In this document: positions 1 through 8,174 of the stretch, piece by piece
Numbering within the stretch: the first letter of the stretch is position 1
Layout of the letters: each line of letters opens with the position of its first letter
Origin: Lachnospiraceae bacterium
GTDB taxonomy: Bacteria > Bacillota > Clostridia > Lachnospirales > Lachnospiraceae
Direction: 5' to 3'
Length of the DNA stretch: 41,034 bases
Assembly (NCBI GenBank): GCA_024698485.1
Contig: JAILRC010000088.1
Span: 1-41,034 of the forward strand
Notes under the pieces: model-generated
The model's database searches: none
Told to the model about the DNA's origin: nothing
Seen by the model: the letters and a program-made list of their open reading frames with translations, nothing else
Made by a program: the position numbers and the translations under genes

Positions 1-25
1 CATTCTTAGCAATTGCCGGGTCCTG

Positions 26-940
26 TTAACGATCATTTGTCGTCAGCATGTCAAGAGCAGCCAAAAGCCCATCGGTGCATAGGCCCAGTCCGCAGTCAAT
101 GACCTTCTCTGCGTTTTCAAGTCTCACATCGCCCTTTTTAAGATCGGGAACGGAAATAAAGTTAAGACTGAGCTTTCCTTTGTACCTGTCAACGATCTCT
201 CCGATCCTGGGAGAAAGCCTGTCATAATCATCTTTCGACAGTTTTACGTCAAATGAATTGTCTCTGGGATAATGATTTACCGCAGATTCTATGAGATACT
301 CCAAAACTTCGATATGATTGTCGTAGGCTATGCCCGTGATCTTTCGAACATATTCCTTTAAAATTTCAACAAAAGCAGGTTCAAGTTCAGAAACCTGCCT
401 TTCATAATCTTCCCTTAAAGCGATCCTTTCCTGTTCGATAGCGGAAAGCGCCGCCTCTTTTTCTTCATTCGCCCTCTTCATCCCGTCTTCATACCCCTGG
501 GATGAAGCAAGGGTGATAATTCCGGCCTTGGCTGCTTCGCCTTCGGCATTTCCTTTTTCAATGGCTTCGGCAATAATGGTTTCAGCCTTGGCATTTGCAA
601 GATTCAAGATCTCTTCGGCCTTTTGATCTATCTCGGCCCTAAGGGCGATCTCGGTCTCGTTCTTAATATTGTCTGTGACTTCCGCTCTTACCTGTTTCTT
701 GAACTCTTCGATCTCTTCGGCAGTCATTATCTGCTTGTCTTCGGGGAAATCTTCGATCTCCTCGCCGCCGATACCTTCCTTGAATTCCTCTTCTCCCGGA
801 TAAACCTCATCGGGAAATTGCTGATGGAACAGTTCTTTCACATTATCTTGGATCTTTTCTTCCATTTTTGTGAAATCAAGCTTCTTTAAAGTCTTGGTGT
901 CATAGGAAATGGAATATCCTTTGATCATATTATTAGACAA
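26..940 (-). CDS. fliH: Flagellar assembly protein FliH
   Basis: FliH is the cytoplasmic regulator (stator-like subunit) of the flagellar export ATPase FliI. The protein has about 304 residues. Its centre is Ala/Glu-rich and predicted coiled coil, and its C-terminal part resembles the FliH/V-ATPase E-subunit domain (segment VEILKEYVRKITGIAY). It follows fliG directly in a flgB-flgC-fliE-fliF-fliG-fliH order typical of Firmicutes. The start is uncertain. GTG at 952 overlaps a GGAGGTG and so has no upstream ribosome site. TTG at 940 lies 11 nt after GGAGG and gives an N-terminus (MSNNMIKGY) like other clostridial FliH proteins. ATG at 928 is also possible. The chosen start overlaps the end of fliG, which suggests translational coupling. 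The next gene, probably fliI, may begin at the very edge (ATG at 3..1), but this cannot be confirmed. Confidence 0.88.
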   Translation of the reverse strand: MSNNMIKGYSISYDTKTLKKLDFTKMEEKIQDNVKELFHQQFPDEVYPGEEEFKEGIGGEEIEDFPEDKQIMTAEEIEEFKKQVRAEVTDNIKNETEIALRAEIDQKAEEILNLANAKAETIIAEAIEKGNAEGEAAKAGIITLASSQGYEDGMKRANEEKEAALSAIEQERIALREDYERQVSELEPAFVEILKEYVRKITGIAYDNHIEVLEYLIESAVNHYPRDNSFDVKLSKDDYDRLSPRIGEIVDRYKGKLSLNFISVPDLKKGDVRLENAEKVIDCGLGLCTDGLLAALDMLTTNDR

Positions 941-1955
941 CGAGCTCGTCACCTCCGCCTCTTGCTATGATGATCTCTCCGGAGTCCTCAAGCTTTCTGA
1001 TGATGTTGACTATCTTCTGCTGTGCTTCTTCAACGTCCTTCATACGAACAGGACCCATGAATTCCATATCTTCCTTGATCATAGTAGCAAGACGCTTGGA
1101 CATATTGTTGAAGATTGCAGCCTGAACGTCTTCGTTGGCATTCTTAAGAGCAACGGCGATCTCGTTGTTGTCAACTTCATGCAACACACGCTGGATGGAG
1201 CGATCGTCCAGAGTAAGGATGTCTTCGAATACGAACATCTTCTTTCTGATCTCGTCCGCAAGTTCGGGCTCGTCGATCTCCAATGTTTCCATGATGTGCT
1301 TTTCTGTACCGCGGTCTACGGTGTTCAGGATGTCTACAACGGCATCCACGCCACCGGCGATGGTGAAGTCCTGATTTACCAGGTTTGCAAGTTTTCTTTC
1401 CAAAACGTTTTCCACCTCTTTGATGACATCAGGTGAAGTTCTGTCCATCTGTGCAATTCTCTTTGCTACGTCAGGTTGCTTGTCCTGAGGTAAAGCGGCA
1501 ACAATGGCAGCTGCCTGAGAAGTCGAAAGGTAAGACAGGATCAATGCTATGGTCTGAGGATGCTCGTCCTGAATGAAGTTCAGGAGCTGTGTGGCATCCG
1601 TCTTTCTTACGAATTCGAAAGGACGAACCTGAAGGCTTGCGGTGAGCTTTCCGATAACTTCCACAGCCTTGTCTCCGCCCAATGCTTTTTCCAGAAGGCT
1701 CTTTGCATAGTCGATACCGCCTTCGGAAATGTATTGCTGAGCAAGACACACTTCATAGAATTCATCAAGCACTTCCTCTTTCAGGGACTGGTTGATGCTT
1801 CTTGTATTTGCTATCTCAAGAGTGAGCTGCTCGATCTCTTCTTCCTTGAGAAATTTGAAAACATTGGCGGATTTATCGGGTCCCAAAGTGATCAGAAGGA
1901 TCGCCGCTTTCTGCAGACCGCTCAATTCACTTATCTTCGGTGATGATGTTGCCAT
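933..1955 (-). CDS. fliG: Flagellar motor switch protein FliG
   Basis: FliG is a C-ring protein that binds the MS ring (FliF) and carries the charged ridge that interacts with the MotA stator to make torque and switch direction. The 340 residues match the usual length of about 335-340. The N-terminal domain has ISELSGLQKAAILLITLG. The middle domain carries the conserved EHPQTIALILSYL motif. The C-terminal domain contains the charged torque helix (LTLDDRSIQRVL) and MGPVRMKDVEEAQ. The ATG start is preceded by GGAAAGG. The last codons, which encode a Gly-Gly-Gly-Asp-Glu stretch, also form the GGAGGTGA that probably serves as the ribosome site for fliH. Assignment is secure. Confidence 0.97.
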   Translation of the reverse strand: MATSSPKISELSGLQKAAILLITLGPDKSANVFKFLKEEEIEQLTLEIANTRSINQSLKEEVLDEFYEVCLAQQYISEGGIDYAKSLLEKALGGDKAVEVIGKLTASLQVRPFEFVRKTDATQLLNFIQDEHPQTIALILSYLSTSQAAAIVAALPQDKQPDVAKRIAQMDRTSPDVIKEVENVLERKLANLVNQDFTIAGGVDAVVDILNTVDRGTEKHIMETLEIDEPELADEIRKKMFVFEDILTLDDRSIQRVLHEVDNNEIAVALKNANEDVQAAIFNNMSKRLATMIKEDMEFMGPVRMKDVEEAQQKIVNIIRKLEDSGEIIIARGGGDELVV

Positions 1956-2022
1956 AGATATGCCTTTCCGTTTCAGTAAGTATAGCCCGACTCAGCCGGG
2001 GCAGGCTTAGTAAAAAACGTGA

Positions 2023-3618
2023 TTACATCCAGTCTTCGTTCAGCCAGTTTCGGAGCAGAGCCGCAACTGCTTCGGGATTCTCGTCGAAGAACTTCTCTAT
2101 CATCTTTCTGGTCTCGGATTCCTCGCTGAATTCTACATCCTCCAGGCTCTGATTCTCCTTTGTGGTAGCCAAAAGCTGTTCAATGGACAATTCAGGCTCA
2201 ACCTCCGTGATCTCAACAGGTCTCATTCCTCTGAAGATCACTACAAGAAGGATGAGAAGCAAAAGAACCGCAAGGGCGATCTGTACCACCAGCGTCACAT
2301 CGATGTCTCTTGCCTGATCGTCAACGAACTGGTAAACATCATAGGTGATGAGGGTAACCCTGTCTTCATCGATACCTGTTGCATAGGAAACTATCTTCAC
2401 AAGAGCATCGGGAGTTTCCGTAAGGACGGGTTCCCTGTGCTCAAGGGTATATCTTTCATAGGTCATGTCATCGTTAAGCTCTCCCAAAAGTTCCAGATCG
2501 GACTTGGTGCGCTTGATGACTCTTCTTGCCGTAACAGCAATGGTGGTCTTGTCGGTGATGGTACCGGAATCATAAAGAGTCTCGGTAATGCTCACGCTGG
2601 GTTTATAGTAAGAATCCTGCTGAAAGGTTTCGGAATTTCCGGAACTGCCGGGGGCGATGTAATAGTCCACCTCGTCATTGGAGTCCGTGCCGGGCACATC
2701 TCCGTCCTGACTTTTGTTTTCGGAAGAACGCTCATGATACTCATAAAGAACACCTCTGTCCTCTCCGTTAAGAGGAAGGTATTCTTCAACTCTCTTGCTC
2801 ACCTGATCCCAGTTGATGTCAGGATAGGAATTGACCTCAACTTCAGCAAAGCCGTTCATGATGAGAGCTCCGGTAACAAGATCTGAGTACTCCTTTTGGA
2901 GCCTGTTTATCATAGCATGTTTGTCGCTGATATCAAGGGTGTCCACATCGGGATTTGAACCGTCAAAAAGCACTTCTCCCTTGTGATCCACGATGGTGAT
3001 GTCGTCGGTGTTCTTGTTTCCGAGACCTTTTGCAACAATGGCCGCAATACCTGCAACCTTCTTTTTGTCAAATCTGCTGTTATAGGAGATCTTAACAGCC
3101 GCAGGAACACTCTGGTTTGCGGCAATAACGGAATTGGTCGTATCTTTGGGTATGTAATTGATGGAAGCGTCCGTAATACCTTCGATCATCATGATGTTCT
3201 TTTTGATCTCGGATTCGCTTCTTAAGAACTTTTTTGTAAGTCTTTCGTCATTTGTCGTGGTAAGTGAATTATCAAGCAGTTTATTAATGTCAAAATCATC
3301 ATCGCCGATGTCTGCATTGTAAACTGTGGTAACAGCTTCAACGTAGTAATCCCTGTCTACCAGAACCGTTGTTCCGTCGGAATCAAGTTTGGAAGCATAG
3401 CCCGCCTCTTTAAGAGTGGTAACTGCGCGGCTGGCCGTCTCGGTGGAACCGAAATTGTAAAGGGCCGTATAACGTGTCCTTCCAAGGAACAGGATCAGCG
3501 CCGTAATAATAAGGACAACGCCGGCAAAAATACCGATGATGATGGTCTTTTGCTTCGTAGTCCATTTATTCCAATATTCCAAAGCCTTTTTCTGTATGTT
3601 TTTTAACTGTTCCGGCAT
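2023..3618 (-). CDS. fliF: Flagellar MS-ring protein FliF
   Basis: FliF forms the MS ring in the inner membrane, the base on which the rod, switch and export gate assemble. The 531-residue protein has the expected two membrane helices, at about residues 25-46 and 441-462. Between them is a large external region with the ring-building motifs, including TETASRAVTTLKEAGY and a Ser/Asp-rich loop (about 290-330) that is normally variable. After the second helix, the acidic cytoplasmic tail ends in MIEKFFDENPEAVAALLRNW, the conserved FliG-binding segment. AGAGG lies 7 nt before the ATG. The gene is 24 nt from fliE and 67 nt from fliG, consistent with one operon. The length fits the family. Confidence 0.97.
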   Translation of the reverse strand: MPEQLKNIQKKALEYWNKWTTKQKTIIIGIFAGVVLIITALILFLGRTRYTALYNFGSTETASRAVTTLKEAGYASKLDSDGTTVLVDRDYYVEAVTTVYNADIGDDDFDINKLLDNSLTTTNDERLTKKFLRSESEIKKNIMMIEGITDASINYIPKDTTNSVIAANQSVPAAVKISYNSRFDKKKVAGIAAIVAKGLGNKNTDDITIVDHKGEVLFDGSNPDVDTLDISDKHAMINRLQKEYSDLVTGALIMNGFAEVEVNSYPDINWDQVSKRVEEYLPLNGEDRGVLYEYHERSSENKSQDGDVPGTDSNDEVDYYIAPGSSGNSETFQQDSYYKPSVSITETLYDSGTITDKTTIAVTARRVIKRTKSDLELLGELNDDMTYERYTLEHREPVLTETPDALVKIVSYATGIDEDRVTLITYDVYQFVDDQARDIDVTLVVQIALAVLLLLILLVVIFRGMRPVEITEVEPELSIEQLLATTKENQSLEDVEFSEESETRKMIEKFFDENPEAVAALLRNWLNEDWM

Positions 3619-3642
3619 ACCAAAAACCTCTGTCTAAACTTT

Positions 3643-3975
3643 TTAGAACTGTAACGCCATTATTTCTTTATAGGCATCCAGCACGGCATTTCTGACCGCA
3701 ACTGTATATTGCAGGGACACATTTGCCTTGGTCTGGGCAACCAAAAGATCGGAAATACTGTCGTTCATACCCAGCATATATGCCAGTTCGGCTTCTTCTG
3801 CCGCATTGGTGTATTCCTCGGTCTCCTTGAGCATTCCCTTTGCCGATTCGAGAAGCGAATCAAAGCTTGAAATGTTGCTCTTCCCCGTTTCTCTAACTTT
3901 AGCAGTTCCTTTGAGAACATTTCCCACAGGAGAAACAGCGGAAATGCTCCCCCATGATGCAAGATCAACAGCCAT
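3643..3975 (-). CDS. fliE: Flagellar hook-basal body protein FliE
   Basis: FliE is the small adaptor between the MS ring/export gate and the proximal rod. The 110-residue protein shows the family signature in its C-terminal half: a MLGMNDSISDLLVAQTKANVS-like stretch, then a hydrophobic helix ending VLDAYKEIMALQF. This matches the usual FliE ending (AYQEIMRMQI-like). The N-terminal part is less conserved, as is normal. It sits between flgC and fliF, where it is found in most Firmicutes fla/che operons. There is a 12-nt gap after flgC. Confidence 0.95.
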   Translation of the reverse strand: MAVDLASWGSISAVSPVGNVLKGTAKVRETGKSNISSFDSLLESAKGMLKETEEYTNAAEEAELAYMLGMNDSISDLLVAQTKANVSLQYTVAVRNAVLDAYKEIMALQF

Positions 3976-3987
3976 AGATTACCTCCG

Positions 3988-4449
3988 TCAGCCTCCGATA
4001 TCCAGTGCCTTAAGAAGCATATTTTTGGTAGCGTTAAACGCAGTAACGTTTGCTTCGTAAGAGCGGTTGGCATCGATAAGGTTTGTCATTTCCGTAACAG
4101 TGTCCACGTTGGGATAGGTAACATATCCTTCCTCATCCGCATCGGGATGATTGGGATCGTATACCTTTTTCATGGCGGTAACGTGATCCTCCACGATCTT
4201 ATCGATCTTTACTCCCGTACCTACGTTCTTTTTATAACCCACACCTGTCTGGGCTGAAGTCAGAGCTTTGTCAAAATTGGTGTTGTCCTGGGATCTCTCC
4301 TTGAAAACAACAGTCTGACGCACATAAGGTTTGTTGTCGTCCGTTCTTGTGGTATTGACATTGGCGATATTCTGAGCAATAAGATCCATGCGGGTCCTTT
4401 GAGCCGTCATACCGCTTGCCGATACATTAAGTGTTGACATGACTGACAT
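3988..4449 (-). CDS. flgC: Flagellar basal-body rod protein FlgC
   Basis: FlgC is a proximal rod subunit exported through the flagellar type III system. The protein is 153 residues from the preferred start. It has the conserved N-terminal rod/hook motif (STLNVSASGMTAQRTRMD followed by IAQNIANVNT) and the C-terminal helix TEMTNLIDANRSYEANVTAFNATK common to axial proteins. A GTG at 4458 lies inside the GGAGGTG ribosome site. The ATG at 4449 is 8 nt downstream of GGAGG and is the better start. It is co-transcribed with flgB upstream and fliE downstream. Confidence 0.96.
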   Translation of the reverse strand: MSVMSTLNVSASGMTAQRTRMDLIAQNIANVNTTRTDDNKPYVRQTVVFKERSQDNTNFDKALTSAQTGVGYKKNVGTGVKIDKIVEDHVTAMKKVYDPNHPDADEEGYVTYPNVDTVTEMTNLIDANRSYEANVTAFNATKNMLLKALDIGG

Positions 4450-4491
4450 ATTCTTCACCTCCGATTCTTAAATGCTTAAGTGTGTCCATAA

Positions 4492-4884
4492 CTATTTCTG
4501 AAGTACCATCTTCAAACGGTCAAATTCCTGATTGATGGCATTGAGATAGGCATAATACTTGATCTGATTGTCTGCAAGATAGGCGTTCTCAAGGTCGATG
4601 TCCACATTGTTCCCGTCATATCTGTAGCTCAATTCTTCATAGTCTGTGTAGATGGGTGCATTAAGAGAAGCAAGATTGATGTTCCCTACCTTCTTGTCCA
4701 TATTCTTGGTCCCTGTCTGAGTGAGAGCCTCCTTAAGGACCGATTCAAAATCCATATCCGATCTCTTGAAATCGGGTGTATCAACATTTGCGATATTGTT
4801 CGCAATGATCTCGTTCTTTGTCCAGCTGGCTGAAGCAGCTTTGTTCAGGATGTTGATGTAGTTATACGCATCTGATGTGATCAT
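4492..4884 (-). CDS. flgB: Flagellar basal-body rod protein FlgB
   Basis: FlgB is the innermost proximal rod subunit and here is the first gene of the flagellar operon. The 130-residue protein has the typical axial-protein signature NEIIANNIANVDTPDFKR near the N-terminus and a C-terminal helix (YYAYLNAINQEFDRLKMVLQK). The ATG is preceded by GGAG with 6-nt spacing. It lies about 60 nt downstream of a good sigma-A-type promoter and 257 nt from the codY stop, with the codY terminator between. FlgB homologues in Firmicutes are 120-135 residues, so this is full length. Confidence 0.96.
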   Translation of the reverse strand: MITSDAYNYINILNKAASASWTKNEIIANNIANVDTPDFKRSDMDFESVLKEALTQTGTKNMDKKVGNINLASLNAPIYTDYEELSYRYDGNNVDIDLENAYLADNQIKYYAYLNAINQEFDRLKMVLQK

Positions 4885-4923
4885 GCATTCTCCTTTCCGT
4901 CCGGGGAACCTGTTTATCCCCCG

Positions 4924-4938
4924 ATTTTGCCGAAAATT
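4924..4938. promoter_or_regulatory. CodY-box-like site below the flgB promoter
   Basis: The 15-bp sequence, read on the minus strand as AATTTTCGGCAAAAT, matches 12 of 15 positions of the CodY consensus AATTTTCWGAAAATT. It begins 9 bp downstream of the flgB -10 element, within the likely start-site and early-leader region, a place suited to repression. Binding is inferred only. Confidence 0.4.
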
Positions 4939-4947
4939 CCTTGTAAT

Positions 4948-4975
4948 ATTATATCTTATTTTGAAAAAAACACAA
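4948..4975 (-). promoter_or_regulatory. Promoter of the flagellar operon (flgB)
   Basis: On the minus strand, -35 TTGTGT (4970-4975) and a perfect -10 TATAAT (4948-4953) are 16 bp apart, about 63 nt before the flgB ATG. This is a vegetative sigma-A pattern. No clear sigma-28 motif was seen. A short GC-rich inverted repeat (GGGG/CCCC) lies in the leader. Confidence 0.65.
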
Positions 4976-5086
4976 GATGTGTTCCGCTATTTTTTTGGTG
5001 AGTACTAAATATTGTGTTACCCTGTACCGATATATACAGATTTGTTTATTTAAATTCAAAACTCAAACAAGATCTTTTAATTAAAC

Positions 5087-5115
5087 AAAAAAAGGACTTA
5101 TAACCAAGTCCTTTT
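5087..5115 (-). terminator. Terminator after codY
   Basis: A 10-bp perfect stem (AAAAGGACTT paired with AAGTCCTTTT, loop of 6) is followed on the minus strand by a T run. It lies 27 nt past the codY stop and separates codY from the flagellar operon. Confidence 0.85.
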
Positions 5116-5141
5116 GATTAAGATCTCCTGAAAGTAAGATA

Positions 5142-5933
5142 TTAAGCTGTTTCCTGCTTGCCCTTTTTCTTCTCGATCCTGAGCTCGTTGAAAACATAAT
5201 CGTTCAAAACCTTGATGTATGTTCCCTTCATTCCCGAAGATCTGGATTCTATAACTCCGGCACTTTCAAACTTTCTGAGGGCGTTAACGATCACCGATCT
5301 GGTGATGCCCACACGATCCGCGATCTTGCTGGCAACCAGTGTTCCTTCGGAGCCTTCAAGCTCACCGAAGATATGAGTGATGGCTTCAAGCTCGGAATAA
5401 GAAAGTGTTCCGATGGCAGATTTAACAACCTGAACCTTACGATACTCTTCCACCTGTTCCTCGTTTACGGAACGCATCATTTCAAGTCCTACTACTGTAG
5501 AACCGTACTCACTCAAGATGATATCATCAAGTGAATACTTTTCTTTCTTTCTGTAAATGAAAGTTGTTCCCAGTCTTTCTGCGGAAATAACAACGGGAAC
5601 GATAATAGCCGTATAGTCGTCGATACCGTCGGATTCAAAACCGAGAGTCGTAAGATTTACGTTCTCCTTGGTTGAAAGAATGTTTAAAAATCTCTCGTTA
5701 AGATCCTTGTCGATGAACTTTCCTACGTTGTTACCAAGTAATTCGTTGATGATCTGAATATCAGATCTGTCCTTTGCTCCCAACACTTTCCCCTTCTTGC
5801 TGATGATAAGGATGTTGGAATCGAGAATGTCACTCAAAACAAGACAAATGTCACTGAAAATGACTTTATTGGAACTGTTGTTGTGCAACAGATTACCAAT
5901 CTTTCTTGTTTTGTCCAAGAGCTGTACTCCCAT
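5142..5933 (-). CDS. codY: GTP-sensing transcriptional pleiotropic repressor CodY
   Basis: CodY represses nutrient-scavenging, motility and other stationary-phase genes when branched-chain amino acids and GTP are plentiful. The 263-residue protein has the N-terminal GAF effector domain (about 1-155, starting MGVQLLDKTRKIGNLL) and a C-terminal winged helix (about 201-244) with the near-invariant stretch ADRVGITRSVIVNALRKFES. The reading frame stays open 28 codons further upstream, but ATG at 5933 follows AAAGGAGG and matches known CodY N-termini, so it is preferred. The gene lies between topA and the flagellar operon. A CodY-box-like sequence occurs in its own upstream region. Assignment is secure. 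Confidence 0.97.
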   Translation of the reverse strand: MGVQLLDKTRKIGNLLHNNSSNKVIFSDICLVLSDILDSNILIISKKGKVLGAKDRSDIQIINELLGNNVGKFIDKDLNERFLNILSTKENVNLTTLGFESDGIDDYTAIIVPVVISAERLGTTFIYRKKEKYSLDDIILSEYGSTVVGLEMMRSVNEEQVEEYRKVQVVKSAIGTLSYSELEAITHIFGELEGSEGTLVASKIADRVGITRSVIVNALRKFESAGVIESRSSGMKGTYIKVLNDYVFNELRIEKKKGKQETA

Positions 5934-5988
5934 AGAAATTAAGCCTCCTTTTGAACCAAATAACGCTAAAAATTTAATACCTTGAATG

Positions 5989-6018
5989 ATACTACCATTC
6001 AATTTCAAAAATTGCAAG
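5989..6018 (-). promoter_or_regulatory. Possible codY promoter
   Basis: On the minus strand, -35 TTGCAA (6013-6018) and -10 TAGTAT (5989-5994) are 18 bp apart, 55 nt before the codY ATG. The -10 is imperfect and the region is AT-rich, so this is tentative. Confidence 0.35.
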
Positions 6019-6040
6019 TGTTCAAATCAAATTTAACACA

Positions 6041-6055
6041 AAATTCAAAAAATTC
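6041..6055. promoter_or_regulatory. CodY-box-like site upstream of codY
   Basis: On the minus strand AATTTTTTGAATTTT matches 12 of 15 CodY-box positions and lies upstream of the proposed codY -35. The AT-rich context makes chance matches likely. Confidence 0.25.
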
Positions 6056-6090
6056 TCATGTTTAGATCAAATTTGTTTCGTGCAATTTTA

Positions 6091-8097
6091 TTATTTATTT
6101 TTTTCGGCCTGAGACTGCTTTCCCTCTTCCCCCTTTGGAAGCTGCCATGCCATAAAATTACACTCCGGATAGCCTTCGCACCCGTAATACTTCCTCCCCT
6201 TCTTTGTCTTACAGATAACGATCTCCTTGCCGCACTGAGGGCACTTGACTCCTGTCTTCTGAAGATAAGGCTTTGTGTTTCTGCACTCCGGAAATCCGGG
6301 ACATGCAAGGAATTTCCCGTGAGGACCGTATTTGATGACCATGTTTCTTCCGCATACATCGCAGATGACATCGGTCTTTTCATCTTCTATGGTGATATCC
6401 GCAAGAGCTTCCTTTGCCTCGCTGATAGCCTTTTCAAGATCGGGATAAAACTCTCTGATGATAGTCTTCCACTGAACACTTCCCTCAGCCACTCCGTCCA
6501 GGAGAGTTTCCATGGTGGCGGTGAAATTAAGGTCCACTATGGAAGGGAAAGCCTTCATCATCACGTCATTGACCGCTTCACCAAGTTCCGTGAGGTAAAT
6601 GTTCTTGTTCTCCTTTGTGACATAATGTCTTGCAAGGAGCGTTGTGATGGTGGGTGAATAGGTACTGGGCCTTCCGATACCAAGTTCTTCCATGGTCTTT
6701 ACCAGGGAAGCTTCCGTAAAGTGCGGTGCAGGAGTGGTGAAATGCTGATTGGGAGTGATCTCTCCGGCAGATATCACCGACTTCTCGTTCAATTTATCGA
6801 GAGCCGCTCCGCTCTTTTCCTCCTCGTCTTCGCGATCGGAGTAAACATTTAAGAATCCTGCACTTGTCAGGGTAGTGGAAACCGCATTGAACTTATAATC
6901 ACCGCAGGTAAGTTTAACGTTGACACTGTTGTACTCGGCGGGAGCCATGCGGCTTGCGATAAATCTCTTCCATATCAGCTGATAAAGTCTGAAGGTGTCT
7001 CTGGGAAGGCTGTCCTTCACTTCGGAAGGTGTGAGTTCGCAATAGGTGGGCCGGATGGCTTCATGTGCATCCTGGATCTTCTTGTTACCGTTATCCTTGG
7101 CGTTCTCGGTGTAAGCACCCTTTCCGAAAGCTCCGGTGATATATTCTTTTGCAGCCGCTTCAGCCTCGGCGGAGATCCTTGTGGAATCCGTACGGAGATA
7201 AGTGATAAGGCCCACAGTTCCGTGTCCTTTCACATCAACACCTTCGTAAAGCTGCTGAGCGGTCTTCATGGTCTTTTGCGTTGAGAAGTTCAGCTGTTTT
7301 GAAGCTTCCTGCTGCAAAGTACTTGTGGTAAAAGGTAAAGGAGCTTTCTTTTGACGCTTTGAGAATTTTATCTCCGAAAATTTGAACTTCTTACCTTTGA
7401 TATCCTTGAGTATCTTGTCTACTTCGGCTTTGCTTCCGATCTCAGCCTTCTCATCGCCGATGCCCGTAAGTTTTGCTTCAAAGTTTTTCTTAACATCGGG
7501 AGAAGTAAGGGTCGCGGTAATGTCCCAATACTCCTTTGCAACAAAGGAATTGATCTCGTTTTCCCTGTCACATATGAGTCTCAGTGTAGAAGATTGAACT
7601 CTTCCGGCACTTAAACCTCTCTTGATCTTTTCCCACAGAAGGGGCGAGATCTCGTAACCCACAACTCTGTCCAGAACTCTTCTGGCCTGCTGTGCGTCCA
7701 CCAGTTTCATATCTATGTCTCTGGCGTTCTTTATGGAATTCTTTACTGCATTTTTTGTGATCTCATTGAATGTGATCCTGCAGAAATGCTTCGGATCGAG
7801 TTTCAATGCACTGGCAAGATGCCAGGAAATAGCCTCTCCCTCGCGATCAGGGTCCGTTGCGAGATACACTTTGTCAGACTTCTTAACTTCTCTGCGAAGT
7901 TTGGCAAGTATCTCTCCTTTTCCTCGAATGGTGATATATGCGGGTTCAAAATCCTTATCGACATCAATGCCGAGACGACTCTTGGGCAAGTCTCTTACAT
8001 GTCCGTTGGATGCGATGACTTCATAATTGGTGCCGAGATATTTTTTTATTGTTTTAGCCTTAGCGGGTGACTCCACTATTACCAGGTGTTTAGGCAT
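6091..8097 (-). CDS. topA: DNA topoisomerase I (type IA)
   Basis: TopA relaxes negative supercoils through a 5'-phosphotyrosine intermediate. The 668-residue protein has the Toprim domain with Glu9 in VESPAKAKTI and the acidic triad region TDPDREGE (81-88). The catalytic Tyr300 lies in TYLRTDSTRIS. SAGRVQSSTLRLI is also typical. The C-terminus carries two four-cysteine zinc ribbons (CDVCG...CPGFPEC and CPQCG...CEGYPEC) and a Lys/Glu-rich tail. The frame is open to 8157, but ATG at 8097 follows GGAG by 8 nt and begins MPKHLVIVES, the family N-terminus. It lies 73 nt after dprA and seems to have its own promoter overlapping the dprA stop. Confidence 0.97.
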   Translation of the reverse strand: MPKHLVIVESPAKAKTIKKYLGTNYEVIASNGHVRDLPKSRLGIDVDKDFEPAYITIRGKGEILAKLRREVKKSDKVYLATDPDREGEAISWHLASALKLDPKHFCRITFNEITKNAVKNSIKNARDIDMKLVDAQQARRVLDRVVGYEISPLLWEKIKRGLSAGRVQSSTLRLICDRENEINSFVAKEYWDITATLTSPDVKKNFEAKLTGIGDEKAEIGSKAEVDKILKDIKGKKFKFSEIKFSKRQKKAPLPFTTSTLQQEASKQLNFSTQKTMKTAQQLYEGVDVKGHGTVGLITYLRTDSTRISAEAEAAAKEYITGAFGKGAYTENAKDNGNKKIQDAHEAIRPTYCELTPSEVKDSLPRDTFRLYQLIWKRFIASRMAPAEYNSVNVKLTCGDYKFNAVSTTLTSAGFLNVYSDREDEEEKSGAALDKLNEKSVISAGEITPNQHFTTPAPHFTEASLVKTMEELGIGRPSTYSPTITTLLARHYVTKENKNIYLTELGEAVNDVMMKAFPSIVDLNFTATMETLLDGVAEGSVQWKTIIREFYPDLEKAISEAKEALADITIEDEKTDVICDVCGRNMVIKYGPHGKFLACPGFPECRNTKPYLQKTGVKCPQCGKEIVICKTKKGRKYYGCEGYPECNFMAWQLPKGEEGKQSQAEKNK

Positions 8098-8145
8098 GTC
8101 ATATCTCCGTGTAAATATTTGTCTGTGTTTTGCACAGCAAAAGGT

Positions 8146-8174
8146 AAAATATAACATTAAATTGGATTTGTCAA
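8146..8174 (-). promoter_or_regulatory. Promoter of topA, overlapping the dprA stop
   Basis: A perfect -35 TTGACA (8169-8174) includes the dprA stop codon. The -10 TATTTT (8146-8151) is 17 bp away. The leader contains a 6-bp inverted repeat TTTTGC/GCAAAA at 8128-8142. Confidence 0.5.

Noticed and set aside
909-1436. Plus-strand open frame of 175 codons
   Set aside because: Antisense to fliG/fliH; no domain and no ribosome site supporting it.
5934-6017. N-terminal extension of codY by 28 codons
   Set aside because: It crosses the likely promoter; the ATG at 5933 has AAAGGAGG and matches CodY N-termini.
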